This document shows, piece after piece, positions 21,535 through 30,759 of a stretch of 54,905 nucleotides of DNA. Origin of the DNA: a virus; IMG/VR virus record IMGVR_UViG_3300046517_000974, positions 1-54,905 of that record; one strand, 5' to 3'. Both the position numbers and the translations under genes were made by a program. Under the pieces are notes generated by a model. That model saw only the letters and a list, made by a program, of their open reading frames with translations. It ran no database searches and had not been told where the DNA came from. The stretch's first letter is position 1, and every line of letters starts with the position of its first letter.

Positions 21535-21741
21535 ATGCCAGCTGGCAGCGTTGCAGGGAAGGTCGAGGGGCATCTCGCTGCGTCCGCGGCGAAGAAGCAC
21601 CTCACCGGCCGCCGTAAGGCGAGGTACATCTACGGCGCGATGAACAACAAAGGCCTGATGCACGGCAACCAGGTGACCGCGAAGGGCATGGAAAGGGCGA
21701 GTATCGCTTCCATGGCCCAGCGCAGAGCGAGACCGCGATGA
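21535..21741 (+). CDS. 68-residue basic protein of unknown function
   Basis: First gene after the promoter at 21468. Lys/Arg-rich (AAKKHLTGRRKARYIYGAMNNKGLMHGNQVTAKGMERA); the YIYGAMNNKGLMHGN core is a short motif found in small phage proteins near head genes. Role unknown. Confidence 0.62.
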   Translation: MPAGSVAGKVEGHLAASAAKKHLTGRRKARYIYGAMNNKGLMHGNQVTAKGMERASIASMAQRRARPR

Positions 21742-22073
21742 GACCTTTTGGCGCCCGAGGCGTAAACGACCACATTCCGATCCCGCCCGACACCGTGGGT
21801 TCGGTGATTATCTCGAGCGCCGGCGCGATCGTCGCGCAGGACTGGCCCTCGACCCAGGCGAATTACGTCCTTTTCTCAGGCACGGTCGACTTCTACGCCA
21901 ACTTCAACACCACGGCTGCGGCGATCCCGACCACGAACAGCACCGGGACCACGGCGAGCTCAGGCCTGAACGAGCTGAACCCGGGGCTGCGCCAGGTCAT
22001 GGGCGGGTCGACTGGCTACTCCATCACGGGCCCGAGCTCGGGGATCGTCACCGCCAGCTTCTGGCATAAGTAA
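21738..22073 (+). CDS. virion-like protein, possible decoration or tail component
   Basis: 111 residues, ATGA overlap. Beta-rich, Thr/Ser/Gly-rich (FNTTAAAIPTTNSTGTTASSGLNELNPGLRQVMGGSTGYSI) without Cys, like small head or tail decoration proteins. No family assigned. Confidence 0.62.
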   Translation: MRPFGARGVNDHIPIPPDTVGSVIISSAGAIVAQDWPSTQANYVLFSGTVDFYANFNTTAAAIPTTNSTGTTASSGLNELNPGLRQVMGGSTGYSITGPSSGIVTASFWHK

Positions 22074-22074
22074 G

Positions 22075-23913
22075 ATGTACGACACGCTGCTGCGCGGGCG
22101 CGGGCGCAAGCGGGGCATATTCCACCAGCGCATGAACCTCTTCGCGGGGCCGAGCAGCTCCAACGACTCTGACTTCGAGGTGCGCTTCTCCGACGCCAGC
22201 GCCGGTGGCGTCAACACCGCCGAGATCCTCGGCCGGGCGCTCGGGACATTCACGCGCGCGACAACGGGCTACACCTTCACCCGGGACAACCAGTACCTGC
22301 TGACGCCTGGCGCCGTTGGGAACTACGCCTCCGCGCCAAAGAGCGCGGCCAACACGCTGACCGGCATCCTCAGCCTGCGCTGGAAGGTGGCGCTGGTCGA
22401 CTGGACCCCGGCCGCCACCAACCAGCTTGGCGGGCGCTGGCTCATTACCGGCAATCAGCGGTCCTTCTCCACTTGTCTTCTCAATACCGGACGCATGCAG
22501 TTGCAAACTAGCGTGGATGGAATAACCAACACGCAAACCACCTCCACGGCTTCTCCGGCGGTCGTCGACGGTGCTGTTCTCTGGCTGCGCTTCGACTACG
22601 ACGACGGGTCGATCAGCGGGACGAGGCAGGCATTTTTTTACACGTCTACAGATGGCATCGCGTGGACGCAACTCGGCGCGGCCGTGGCCATCGCCACCGT
22701 CGGGCCGCTCTTCTCGGCCTCAACGGCGGTTTTTGAAGTCGGCTCTCAGTCGGCCGGGACGCAGCTACCATTGCAAGGCAAGATTTTCTACGGCGAGCTG
22801 CGCAACGAAACCGGCGCGATCGTGCAAATCTTCGACCCGCACAACGCCGCATACGGCGCGACCTCGTGGACGTCATCGACCGGAGAGGTTTGGACGGTCA
22901 ACCAAACAGCCCCGAACCCGGCGACGCTGATCCAGGCCGAGGCGATCTCGGTCGCGTCAGGCTCGCCGCGCTCCTACTACAGCTTCTCGCTCGGGACGTA
23001 CCTCGGCTATCTCGCCGAGGGCGCGAGGACGAATCTCTGCCTACAAGCGCGGGACCTCTCGACCACCTGGACGGCGCTCAACGCGACGCTCTTGAAGGAC
23101 CAGATCGGCATCGACGGCGTGTCCAACGCGGCATCCTCGATGCTGGCGACGGCGATCAACGCCTCCTGCCTGCAGACGATCACCGAGGCCGCAACGCTCT
23201 CGGCGCTCTCGCTCTACATCAAGCGCCTGGTCGGCACCGGGACGATCACGATCCAGCAGGGCGCGAGCACGCTCGACGTCACCGCCTTGGTCAACACCGC
23301 AACCTACACGCGGGTCGAGCTCGACGCGACGGTGCTGAACCCAGCCATCGGCATCGTGCTCGGGACCAGCGGCGACAAGATCGCGGTCGACATGGTGCAG
23401 TTCGAAAACGGCGCCTTTGCCTCGACACCGATCCCGACCACCACAGTCGCCGTGACGCGAAACACCGACATCCTCACCTACCCGGTGACGAGCGACGCGC
23501 AGGGCACGTCCTACGTGGAGTTCAACACCAACTGGGCCACGAGCGATCCAGTAGTGAATCACGGCGTCATTTCTTACAGAAGCGGATCGATATCGATGTT
23601 CCTGAACAACAATTCGCCGCCGACGCACTTCAGGATGAGCGACAGCACGACGAACGTCCAGAAAAGCGCGATCTCGAATGCCAACGGCGTGACGAGAAAG
23701 CGCGCCGTATCGTGGGGAGCGGCCGGGCAGTTCGTCACTGGCGACGGCGCAGCGTCTGCCACCGGAGCGTTCGATGGAACCTTCGGTTCCGCATCGACAG
23801 CGATTGGATGCGAGGCGGCGGGCGGAACTCCGCTTTTTGGCTGCTTCCTGCGGCACACCCTCTGGAAAACGCAGTACACCGACGGGCAACTCCAGGCGCT
23901 GACAAGTGGGTGA
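22075..23913 (+). CDS. fibre or adhesin with concanavalin-like domains
   Basis: 612 residues, almost all beta-strand and Thr/Ser/Ala-rich. The region around 75-260 (LSLRWKVALVDWTPAA, LWLRFDYDDGSISGTRQAFFYTSTDGIAWTQLG) has the lectin-like sheet pattern. A second jelly-roll-like region (about 380-460: ALSLYIKRLVGTGTITIQQG, DMVQFENGAFASTPIPTTT) resembles carbohydrate-binding modules of phage adhesins, and a third runs to the end. A head or tail fibre that binds a host glycan is likely. It lies before terL, away from the fibre genes at 48-52 kb. Confidence 0.7.
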   Translation: MYDTLLRGRGRKRGIFHQRMNLFAGPSSSNDSDFEVRFSDASAGGVNTAEILGRALGTFTRATTGYTFTRDNQYLLTPGAVGNYASAPKSAANTLTGILSLRWKVALVDWTPAATNQLGGRWLITGNQRSFSTCLLNTGRMQLQTSVDGITNTQTTSTASPAVVDGAVLWLRFDYDDGSISGTRQAFFYTSTDGIAWTQLGAAVAIATVGPLFSASTAVFEVGSQSAGTQLPLQGKIFYGELRNETGAIVQIFDPHNAAYGATSWTSSTGEVWTVNQTAPNPATLIQAEAISVASGSPRSYYSFSLGTYLGYLAEGARTNLCLQARDLSTTWTALNATLLKDQIGIDGVSNAASSMLATAINASCLQTITEAATLSALSLYIKRLVGTGTITIQQGASTLDVTALVNTATYTRVELDATVLNPAIGIVLGTSGDKIAVDMVQFENGAFASTPIPTTTVAVTRNTDILTYPVTSDAQGTSYVEFNTNWATSDPVVNHGVISYRSGSISMFLNNNSPPTHFRMSDSTTNVQKSAISNANGVTRKRAVSWGAAGQFVTGDGAASATGAFDGTFGSASTAIGCEAAGGTPLFGCFLRHTLWKTQYTDGQLQALTSG

Positions 23914-24220
23914 CGCAACCAAGAACGCTCTGGGCCACATCGGCTTCGGCCTGCTGCTCGTGCTGCCAGCGGCGATCGTCGCCTACGCCTTCACCCACAG
24001 TCTCACCACCGCAGCGTGGATCGGCTGGGCGGTGCAATCCGCCTACTGGCTCGGCCGCGAGCGCAGGGACCACGAGATCAAGGCGGGCCTGAACCCAGTC
24101 ACGCAGTGGTACCAGGGCTGGAACCCGTTCGCCTGGAGCGCCGACGGGCAGCGCGACCTCTTCTGGCCGGTCGCGGTGAACGCCCTCCTGCCGGCGCTCG
24201 TCACGCTCATTTGCCTTTGA
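23906..24220 (+). CDS. two-pass membrane protein of unknown function
   Basis: 104 residues from GTG 23906, overlapping the adhesin gene. Hydrophobic segments at about 12-30 (GFGLLLVLPAAIVAYAF) and at the C-terminus (VAVNALLPALVTLICL), with WAVQSAYWLGRERRDHEIKAGL and WYQGWNPFAW between. Holin or envelope protein cannot be decided. Confidence 0.62.
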   Translation: MGDATKNALGHIGFGLLLVLPAAIVAYAFTHSLTTAAWIGWAVQSAYWLGRERRDHEIKAGLNPVTQWYQGWNPFAWSADGQRDLFWPVAVNALLPALVTLICL

Positions 24221-24307
24221 TGCTAGGATTCGCGCCATCGAGGGTAGGGAGCGGCGCTCGGGACGTGCCCGGGACTCCAGCAGCCTCAAGGGCAAAGGAG
24301 AAGTAGC

Positions 24308-24781
24308 ATGGCTCAATCACTCGAAACGCTTCGCAGCAACAACATCACCTCGCTCTGGGGCCGTCGCCTCGGACTGCAGTTCGACGAGACTCTCTCCGGA
24401 ACCAAGGGCCTGAAGGAAGTCGTCCAGGACCTGACCTCGGCGAGCACCGCCACCGCGGTCAACAACTACGGCACCGTGGTCGCGCGCATCAGCGGCTCGA
24501 TGACCACCGCCACGGCGAACTTCCTGCTGTCGAACCCGATCCCCGGCGTGGACGTGCGCCTGTGCTACGCGCAGACCTCCCAAGCGGCGACCGCCGGCTC
24601 GACCGGAATCGCCTTCAGCCGCCCGACCACGGCCTTCTACATCCAGTCGAGCGATGGCTCGACCGGGGTCGCAGTGCTGCTCACGCAGGGCTCGGCCTGT
24701 ACGCTTCGCGGGCTCTCGACCGACGCCTATATGTTCGTCCGCCACGGCACGAGCGGCGCGGTGGTCACCGGCACGTCGTAA
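24308..24781 (+). CDS. virion-like protein, possible head decoration
   Basis: 157 residues with AAAGGAGAAG upstream, after an 87-base gap. The start AQSLETLRSNNITSLWGRRLGLQFDETLSGTKGLKE is followed by a Thr/Ser/Ala beta-rich body. Resembles small structural proteins encoded before podovirus packaging genes. No family assigned. Confidence 0.62.
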   Translation: MAQSLETLRSNNITSLWGRRLGLQFDETLSGTKGLKEVVQDLTSASTATAVNNYGTVVARISGSMTTATANFLLSNPIPGVDVRLCYAQTSQAATAGSTGIAFSRPTTAFYIQSSDGSTGVAVLLTQGSACTLRGLSTDAYMFVRHGTSGAVVTGTS

Positions 24782-24789
24782 GGTTTTGA

Positions 24790-24815
24790 CCAGCCGGGGA
24801 ATCGTCTCCGGCTGG
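24790..24815 (+). promoter_or_regulatory. intergenic hairpin
   Basis: Perfect 8-bp arms CCAGCCGG (24790-24797) and CCGGCTGG (24808-24815) with a 10-base loop, between two structural genes. No T-run follows, so it is more likely an mRNA processing or stability structure than a terminator. Confidence 0.5.
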
Positions 24816-24838
24816 AGTAACCCGAGGGGGAGAAGCGA

Positions 24839-26074
24839 ATGAAGATCGCAGTCCTAGGCTCCGCTGGGAGCTCGATTGGCCGTGCGCCGTTCAAGGACAA
24901 GCGCTACGAGCAGTGGACGGAAGGGAAACTCGAGGACATCCAGCGCGCTCACGACTTCGTGCCCGGAGACTTCCAGCTCTGGGGCTGCAGCCCGGGGTGC
25001 TGGGCGGTGGTTCCGAGGGCCACCCGGTGGTTCGAAGTGCATCGCTGGGAAGCGGGGGTCTCCTGGTTCAGCCCGCAGTACGTCAACTTCCTTCGCACCT
25101 TCAAGGGGCCGGTCTACACGGGCGGAGTAATCCCCGAGATCCAGAACCATCGCCCCTACCCGATCGACTACATCGAGTCGAAGTTCTCGAGCTACAACCT
25201 GACCTCCAGCCTTGGTCTCATGCTCGCGCTCGCCACCGATTTCATCGACGAGATCCGCGAGAACAGGAAGCGGAAGAAGGACGGCCGGCCCTTGATCAAG
25301 TACACCGCCGGCGGTCCCTGCGACGAGGCCGAGCTCGACAAGGACGACTCCGACGACGTCATCGGGCTCTGGGGCGTGGATATGGCGGCGGGCGACGAGT
25401 ACGCCTACCAAAGGCCAGGCTGCCAGAACTTGGTGATCGAGGCGATGCGCAGGGGCATCGGGGTCTACCTTCCCCCCGAGTCGGACCTCATGCGGCCGCT
25501 GCCCGTCTACGGAATCAGCGAATGGGACCACAACTACATCAAGATCACGAGCCGCGCGAAGGAATTGAGCGCGCGCGCAGCCGAGGCGCAGGCCGCGATC
25601 AACCAGCACACCCAGCAGCTCGCCGGGATCCAGGGCGAGCAGCACGCGCTCAACTACTTCGTGAGCACCTGGTCGAGCCCCTACGGCATGCAACCGGGCA
25701 TGGTGCTGCGCCAGGCCGAGGGCACCGGACTGGGAAGCGGCATCACCAGCTTCGATGGCCGCCCGATCGAGCGGATGAACATCGCCCCGAAGGAACTACC
25801 AGCGCCGGCTGCTGCGATGATGGAAGACCCGCTGCTCGCCGCGGCGCGCCAAGTCACTGCGCGCTACGCTCTTGAAACCGGCATGACCTCGGCCGAGAGC
25901 ACCAAGGTGCTCGATCTCATGTCGCAGGAGTCGAACACCGCGCGTATCGTGTCGTCCATGCTGCAGACCTACACAAGGCCAGGAGAGGCCACGAAGGACG
26001 CGCTGCTGCGCATCATCGGCACCGCGATCGGCAAGCGCGTGAAGAAGAAGGCGGCGAAGCGCCGGCGTGGCTGA
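24839..26074 (+). CDS. DUF115/MptE-like protein with coiled coil
   Basis: 411 residues. N-terminal Rossmann-like MKIAVLGSAGSSIGRAPF, then LMLALATDFIDE, an acidic linker, and the late motif GLWGVDMAAGDEYAYQRPGCQNLVIEAMRRGIGVYLPPESDLMRPLPVYG, typical of phage DUF115/MptE-like proteins. A coiled coil (about 238-275) and a basic tail (KRVKKKAAKRRRG) follow. It shares its N-terminal fold with the protein at 9075-9707. Found just before terL, where many phages carry such a gene; function unproven. Confidence 0.7.
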   Translation: MKIAVLGSAGSSIGRAPFKDKRYEQWTEGKLEDIQRAHDFVPGDFQLWGCSPGCWAVVPRATRWFEVHRWEAGVSWFSPQYVNFLRTFKGPVYTGGVIPEIQNHRPYPIDYIESKFSSYNLTSSLGLMLALATDFIDEIRENRKRKKDGRPLIKYTAGGPCDEAELDKDDSDDVIGLWGVDMAAGDEYAYQRPGCQNLVIEAMRRGIGVYLPPESDLMRPLPVYGISEWDHNYIKITSRAKELSARAAEAQAAINQHTQQLAGIQGEQHALNYFVSTWSSPYGMQPGMVLRQAEGTGLGSGITSFDGRPIERMNIAPKELPAPAAAMMEDPLLAAARQVTARYALETGMTSAESTKVLDLMSQESNTARIVSSMLQTYTRPGEATKDALLRIIGTAIGKRVKKKAAKRRRG

Positions 26075-27719
26075 TCCACTCGACGCTCTTCTCGCCAGGG
26101 TGAGCGGGCAGCCGGCGCCCGTGAAGAAGAAGATTGTCGAGGCGGTTCGTGAAGCGACTTCCACGATGCGCTGGGTGCCGAACCCTGGTCCCCAGACCGC
26201 TGCGTATCTCTGCAAGGCCGACATCCTGCTCTACGGAGGTCAGGCGGGAGGGGGAAAGTCTCAGCTCGCCCTTGGCTGGGGGTTCAACGAGGCCGACGCC
26301 GGGATCATCTTCCGGCGGGAATTGACACAGACCGACGGGCTCGAGGCCGACGGCAAAGCGATCACCGGAAATCAAGGCTGGAACGGCCAGGACCACGAGT
26401 GGACGCACGGCTCTGGTCGGTCGTTGAAGCTCGCCGGCATGAGGGAACCAGACTCGTGGATGGACCACGCGGGTCGTGAGCGCGACTTCATGGGCTACGA
26501 CGAGGCTGGCGAATTCCTCGAGGTGCAGGTCGGGTCTCTTTTCGCCTGGCTGAGAGCCAAGCCCGGAAAGAGAACTCGCATCGTGCTCGCGTCCAACCCG
26601 CCCCGGACTTCCGACGGGTACTGGATCATCGACTGGTTTGGCCCCTGGCTTGATGAAGCCCACCCGCTCTACCCGACCGAGCCCGGCGTTCTTCTCTGGG
26701 CCGTGTACATCGCCAAGAACCTGAAGGAACAACCAGGCCAGATGATGTGGGTCGAAGGCCCGGGAGAGTATCAGGTGAACGGCGAGACCTACACCGCGCG
26801 GAGCTACACCTTCATCCCCGCATCACTCGAGGACAACCCCTACCGCAACACGCCAGAATATCGAGCTCAACTGCAGAACCTTCCAGAGCCACTTCGAAGC
26901 CAGCTGCTGAAGGGCGACTTCAAAGCTGGACTGCAGGACTCGGCCTACCAGGTGATCCCGAGCTCGCATGTCCGAGCGGCGCAGCAGCGCTGGGAGAACA
27001 AGATCCCCGATTTCGACGGGGAGCCGATCCCGATGTGCGCCATGGGGGTCGACCCTTCCGGTGGTGGTGAAGACGATATGGTGATCGCCCCGCGGCACGA
27101 CTCCTGGTACGCGCAGCTGATCAAGATCCCCGGTAAGGAATTGCCGAAGAACCGGCTCGGGACGCACGGGGCAGGTCTCGTCATCAAGGAACGCCGGGAC
27201 GCGGCGATGCCGGTGATCGACATGGGCGGTGGTTACGGCAGTGGAATTTACGAGCACCTGACTACCAACGAGATCGAGTGCCTTGGCTACAAAGGCGCAG
27301 CTGGAACAACGCGAAGGACGAAGGACGGGAAGTTGAAGTTCAACAACATCCGCTCGGCGGCCTACTGGGGCATGAGGGAAGCTTTGGACCCTGACCAGCC
27401 TGGCGGGTCGAAGGTCTGCCTGCCACCGGACAAGCGACTCCTCGCAGGTCTCTGCGCTCCGACCTACACCGTCTCCGGGGACACGATCTCGATCGAGGCG
27501 AAGTCTCGGAACGAGGGCGGAAAGAAGGGCGTGGTCGAAAGACTCGGCTGGAGCCCGAACGAAGCTGACGCGGTGGTGATGGCCTGGTGGGGAGGTCCAA
27601 GACTCGCCGACAAGGCCCTCGAGTGGCTCGACAAAACCGTCGGAGCTCGGGCGAAGGGTCTTAGGGGCATGCAGCCGAAGGTCGTGCTCGGGCACGCCGC
27701 GGCGCGGCGCCGCAGATGA
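26067..27719 (+). CDS. terL: terminase large subunit
   Basis: 550 residues from GTG 26067, overlapping the previous gene by eight bases. The ATPase domain has Walker A GGQAGGGKS (57-65), Walker B MGYDEAGEF with D145 and E146, and coupling motif LASNPP (174-179). The C-terminal RNase H-like nuclease has catalytic Asp candidates D329 (GVDPSGGGEDD), D385 (VIDMGGGYG) and D501 (EADAVVMA). It packages DNA into the prohead through the portal encoded at 28796. Full length. Confidence 0.96.
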   Translation: MADPLDALLARVSGQPAPVKKKIVEAVREATSTMRWVPNPGPQTAAYLCKADILLYGGQAGGGKSQLALGWGFNEADAGIIFRRELTQTDGLEADGKAITGNQGWNGQDHEWTHGSGRSLKLAGMREPDSWMDHAGRERDFMGYDEAGEFLEVQVGSLFAWLRAKPGKRTRIVLASNPPRTSDGYWIIDWFGPWLDEAHPLYPTEPGVLLWAVYIAKNLKEQPGQMMWVEGPGEYQVNGETYTARSYTFIPASLEDNPYRNTPEYRAQLQNLPEPLRSQLLKGDFKAGLQDSAYQVIPSSHVRAAQQRWENKIPDFDGEPIPMCAMGVDPSGGGEDDMVIAPRHDSWYAQLIKIPGKELPKNRLGTHGAGLVIKERRDAAMPVIDMGGGYGSGIYEHLTTNEIECLGYKGAAGTTRRTKDGKLKFNNIRSAAYWGMREALDPDQPGGSKVCLPPDKRLLAGLCAPTYTVSGDTISIEAKSRNEGGKKGVVERLGWSPNEADAVVMAWWGGPRLADKALEWLDKTVGARAKGLRGMQPKVVLGHAAARRRR

Positions 27720-28171
27720 TCCTCGCCGAGGAAAGGGTCTCCGAGATCTGGGGCGAACTGATGCCGCTCCTCGAGCAGCATTGGGCGGAGATCGCCAGGT
27801 ACCTGGACATTCCGCTCGACCCTAACCGCGAGGCCTACGAGATGCTCGAGCGCGCCGGCGCGCTGCGCTGCTACACCGCGCGCGGCGTGGTGCCTCTGTT
27901 GTGGGGGTATGTGGTCTTTTTCGTGCAGCCCGCGATGCATTACAAGGGGTCCCTGCAGGCCTACCAGGACGTGCTTTTCCTGCACCCAGAGCACCGCAGT
28001 GGATTCGCTGGCGTGAGGCTCATCCAATACGCCGAGAAGCAGCTGAAAACGCTCGGCGTTCAGGTTGTGTACCATCACGCCAAGCGAACGAACAGGGTGG
28101 GGGAACTGCTCGAGCGCCTGGGCTATGAGTTCGTCGACGGACTCTACGCCAAGCGACTGGATCGGGGGTAA
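27716..28171 (+). CDS. GNAT-fold acetyltransferase-like protein of packaging region
   Basis: 151 residues, ATGA overlap with terL. GNAT pattern: WGYVVFFVQPAMHYKGSLQAYQDVLFLHPEHRSGFAGVRLIQYAEKQL (motif A R-S-G-F-A-G), then VVYHHAKRTNRVGELLERLGYEFVDGLYAKRL. GNAT-type genes occur between terL and portal in several podoviruses; the substrate is not known. Distinct from the GNAT at 18586. Confidence 0.8.
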   Translation: MILAEERVSEIWGELMPLLEQHWAEIARYLDIPLDPNREAYEMLERAGALRCYTARGVVPLLWGYVVFFVQPAMHYKGSLQAYQDVLFLHPEHRSGFAGVRLIQYAEKQLKTLGVQVVYHHAKRTNRVGELLERLGYEFVDGLYAKRLDRG

Positions 28172-28173
28172 CG

Positions 28174-28449
28174 ATGGGCGTCAACGCAGCTCTCTGGGTC
28201 GGTGCAGCAATCGCTGCCGGATCGGCCGCGAAAAACGCCGATGACACCCGCTTCGCCCAGCACAGTGCCGAGGACGAGGCAAAACGCCAAAGGGCCTTGA
28301 TGGACAAGCTCCAGAAGCCCCTCATGCCGGCGATCGATGACGCTCAGGCGACCCTCGAGAAGAGACGTTCCATCGCTTCGCAGTTCGCGCGCCGCGGCAG
28401 GGAATCGACGATCCTCACAGATCCGCTCGGCGGCGGAGGGCTCGTCTAA
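28174..28449 (+). CDS. small virion-region protein
   Basis: 91 residues with a hydrophobic start (ALWVGAAIAAGSAA) and a helical body, ending RGRESTILTDPLGGGG, a motif seen in small proteins before podovirus portal genes. Possible minor virion protein. Confidence 0.68.
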   Translation: MGVNAALWVGAAIAAGSAAKNADDTRFAQHSAEDEAKRQRALMDKLQKPLMPAIDDAQATLEKRRSIASQFARRGRESTILTDPLGGGGLV

Positions 28450-28799
28450 TGGCCTTCGGTCTCGGAGGTCTCAAGCTTCCCGAAATTCCGCAGCTCAGCG
28501 ACCTGACGGGCGGCAACTGGCTTAACCCGCCGCAGCCGCCGGGGAGCCCGACGGACATGGGCAACAGGCTCTCCGGCGGTAAATTCTTCGGCCCCGATAG
28601 ATACGGCCGCGACACACTTAATTTCGGCGGCATCCCCAGCATCACGCAACTCGCCCTCCTTCACCTCCAAAGCCAGCAGCCCATCTCCGACAACCGCGAC
28701 ATCGGGCGGCAGCAGCAACAGGGATCGATCATCGGGACGCTGAGACGCCAGCGCTTCAACCCTATCACGCCGATCACGCCCAACCCGCTGGGCTCATGA
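28449..28799 (+). CDS. unknown protein, packaging region
   Basis: 116 residues; ATG overlaps the previous TAA and the stop overlaps the portal ATG. Gly/Pro/Asn-rich, low order (LNPPQPPGSPTDMGNRL) with a central FGGIPSITQLALLHLQSQQP. No family recognised. Confidence 0.62.
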   Translation: MAFGLGGLKLPEIPQLSDLTGGNWLNPPQPPGSPTDMGNRLSGGKFFGPDRYGRDTLNFGGIPSITQLALLHLQSQQPISDNRDIGRQQQQGSIIGTLRRQRFNPITPITPNPLGS

Positions 28800-30454
28800 C
28801 GCCGAAGAAACTCCGCGAGCTCGGCGATAGCCTCTTCGGCAAGGTAGGGTCTCTCAGGTCGTTGCAGCAGGAGATCGCCGAGCAGTTCTACCCGGAACGG
28901 GCCGACTTCACCGTCCAACGCCATCTCGGGACCGACTTCGCGTCGAACCTGACCACGAGCTACCCGCTCCTCTGCCGACGCGATCTCGGTGATCAGATCG
29001 GGGTGATGCTTCGCCCCACGCAGAAGGCCTGGTTCCACATGGTGCCGAGAGACCTGCGGATTACGCGAGACCAGGAAGCAAGCCGCTGGCTCGAGTGGGC
29101 CGAGAGCGTTCAACGTCGTGCGATGTACGATCGGGATTCGCTTTTCACCAGGGCGACGAAAGAGGCAGACCACGACTTCGCCGCCTTCGGCAATACCGTC
29201 ATCTCGGTCGAGTTGAACAAGTACCGCCAGCACCTTCTCTACCGCACCTGGCACCTCCGCGATGTGGTCTGGCGCGAGGACTACGACGGGAAGATCGACT
29301 TCGTCGCTCGTCGCTGCAAGATGGCGATGCAGGACGTTCTCACCTATTTCCCGAAGGCGCCTCTCGACCCGAAGATCGCTCGAGCAGCGACGAAGACGCC
29401 GTTCGCCGAGATGGAGATCATGCACATCGTCTGCGCCGCCGAGCTCTGGGACGGCGAGGCAAGGGGCAAGCCAAGGATCTCGATCTACTACGACGCCACG
29501 CACGACAAGGTGATCGAGGAAGTCCCGATCTGGGGCAGGTTCTACATCATCCCGCGCTGGGGCACCGTCTCCGGAAGCCAGTACGGCTCGAGCCCGGCCA
29601 CCGTCGCTGCTCTTCCCGAGGGAAGGCTCCTCCAGGCGATGGTTCTCACCATCCTGGAAGCGGGGGAGAAGGCGGTCAACCCTCCGCTTATCGCAACCAA
29701 GGACGTCGTCAAGTCCGACATGCAGCAATTCCCCGGGGGGGTTACCTGGGTGGACATGGAGTACGACGAACGGCTGGGCGAAGCTTTGCGCGCGATGAAC
29801 ATCGACGTGAAGGGGCTTCCGATCACGCTCGAGATGATGAAGGACTCGAGAGCAGTTCTCTCGCAGTGCTTCTTCCTGAACAAGCTCCGAGCCTTCAACC
29901 CGACCACCGATCCCACGATGACCGCTTTCCAGGCGGGGCAGATCGTGCAGGAGTACATCCGCGGAGCTCTTCCTCTCTTCGAGCCGATGGAGATGGACTA
30001 CAACGGGGGTCTTTGCGAGGAGACCTTCGATCTCCTCTACCGCAACAGCGCCTTCGGCTCGCCGATGGACGTTCCGAGATCTCTGCGGAACGCCGACATC
30101 GACTTTCGTTTCGAAAGTCCCCTGCACGATGCGATCGAGTCGGCGAAGGGCACGAAGTTCCTGGAATTCGGCCAGATCGTCGCGCAGGCGGTGCAGCTCG
30201 ACCCGGATGCAATTCACATTCCGGATGCGAAGACCATCCTCAGGGACGTGGCGAACGGCATCAAAGTCCCGTCCACCTGGCTGCACACCGAGCAAGAGGT
30301 CAAGGCTTCCTCCGCCGCGGTGGCGAACCAGGTACAGCAGCAGCAGACCCTCGACACCATGCAGAAGGGCGCCGACGTCGCCCAGACCCTCGGTGCTGCG
30401 AAGAAAGACATGGCGCAGTCTGAAGTCGCTGCTGGCGCGCAGGCTCCGGCCTGA
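28796..30454 (+). CDS. portal (head-to-tail connector) protein
   Basis: 552 residues, ATGA overlap. Podovirus connector features: an N-terminal helix (LRELGDSLFGKVGSLRSLQQEIAEQFYPERADF), LRPTQKAWFHMVP, the long wing region with DHDFAAFGNTVISVE, a central SGSQYGSSPATVAALPEGRLLQAM, VKSDMQQFPGGVTWVD, and a Gln-rich C-terminal tail (VANQVQQQQTLDTM). It forms the dodecameric vertex through which DNA passes, next to TerL and scaffold genes. Confidence 0.92.
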   Translation: MTPKKLRELGDSLFGKVGSLRSLQQEIAEQFYPERADFTVQRHLGTDFASNLTTSYPLLCRRDLGDQIGVMLRPTQKAWFHMVPRDLRITRDQEASRWLEWAESVQRRAMYDRDSLFTRATKEADHDFAAFGNTVISVELNKYRQHLLYRTWHLRDVVWREDYDGKIDFVARRCKMAMQDVLTYFPKAPLDPKIARAATKTPFAEMEIMHIVCAAELWDGEARGKPRISIYYDATHDKVIEEVPIWGRFYIIPRWGTVSGSQYGSSPATVAALPEGRLLQAMVLTILEAGEKAVNPPLIATKDVVKSDMQQFPGGVTWVDMEYDERLGEALRAMNIDVKGLPITLEMMKDSRAVLSQCFFLNKLRAFNPTTDPTMTAFQAGQIVQEYIRGALPLFEPMEMDYNGGLCEETFDLLYRNSAFGSPMDVPRSLRNADIDFRFESPLHDAIESAKGTKFLEFGQIVAQAVQLDPDAIHIPDAKTILRDVANGIKVPSTWLHTEQEVKASSAAVANQVQQQQTLDTMQKGADVAQTLGAAKKDMAQSEVAAGAQAPA

Positions 30455-30759
30455 TGGCGAAGCGAACCGTCCGTCAGGTCCTGGATGATCACGCCCCGTG
30501 GCTGCCACCTCCGTTCGATGACCAGGACGCGGCAGCACTTCAGGCCCTTGCCAAGGGTTCTGCCTCGATCGACCAGCAAAAGAGGGTTTTGGAGTGGATC
30601 ATCACCAAGGTCTGCGGGACCTACGACCTCGCCTACCGTCCTGGCGGGGAAGACGGAGCGCGGGACACAGTTTTCGCTTTGGGCCGGCAGTTCGTCGGCC
30701 AGCAGATGGTGAAAGTCTTGAAGGTTAAACTCGGACTCCTGAGGAGGGACGTGAAATGA
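30454..30759 (+). CDS. unknown podovirus structural-region protein
   Basis: 101 residues between portal and scaffold genes, overlapping both. Helical, with KGSASIDQQKRVLEWIITKVCGTYDLAYRPGGEDGARDTVFALGRQFVGQQMVK. Genes of this size and position recur in podovirus head modules; function unknown. Confidence 0.7.
   Translation: MAKRTVRQVLDDHAPWLPPPFDDQDAAALQALAKGSASIDQQKRVLEWIITKVCGTYDLAYRPGGEDGARDTVFALGRQFVGQQMVKVLKVKLGLLRRDVK

Noticed and set aside
22866-24092. 408-residue frame overlapping the adhesin gene
   Set aside because: Asp/Arg-rich +1 shadow of the adhesin and membrane genes with no family motifs.
24221-24230. TGCTAGGAT as an extended -10 promoter before the gene at 24308
   Set aside because: No -35 at proper spacing and the shared CGCGCCATCG word with the promoter at 50236 sits at a different place.
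24783-24791. TTTTGACC as a promoter -35
   Set aside because: No -10-like hexamer 16-18 bases downstream; that stretch is a GC-rich hairpin arm.
28661-30538. 625-residue open frame on the minus strand
   Set aside because: Exactly antisense to the portal gene, Arg/Val/Leu composition typical of a GC-rich shadow, no ribosome site or motif.
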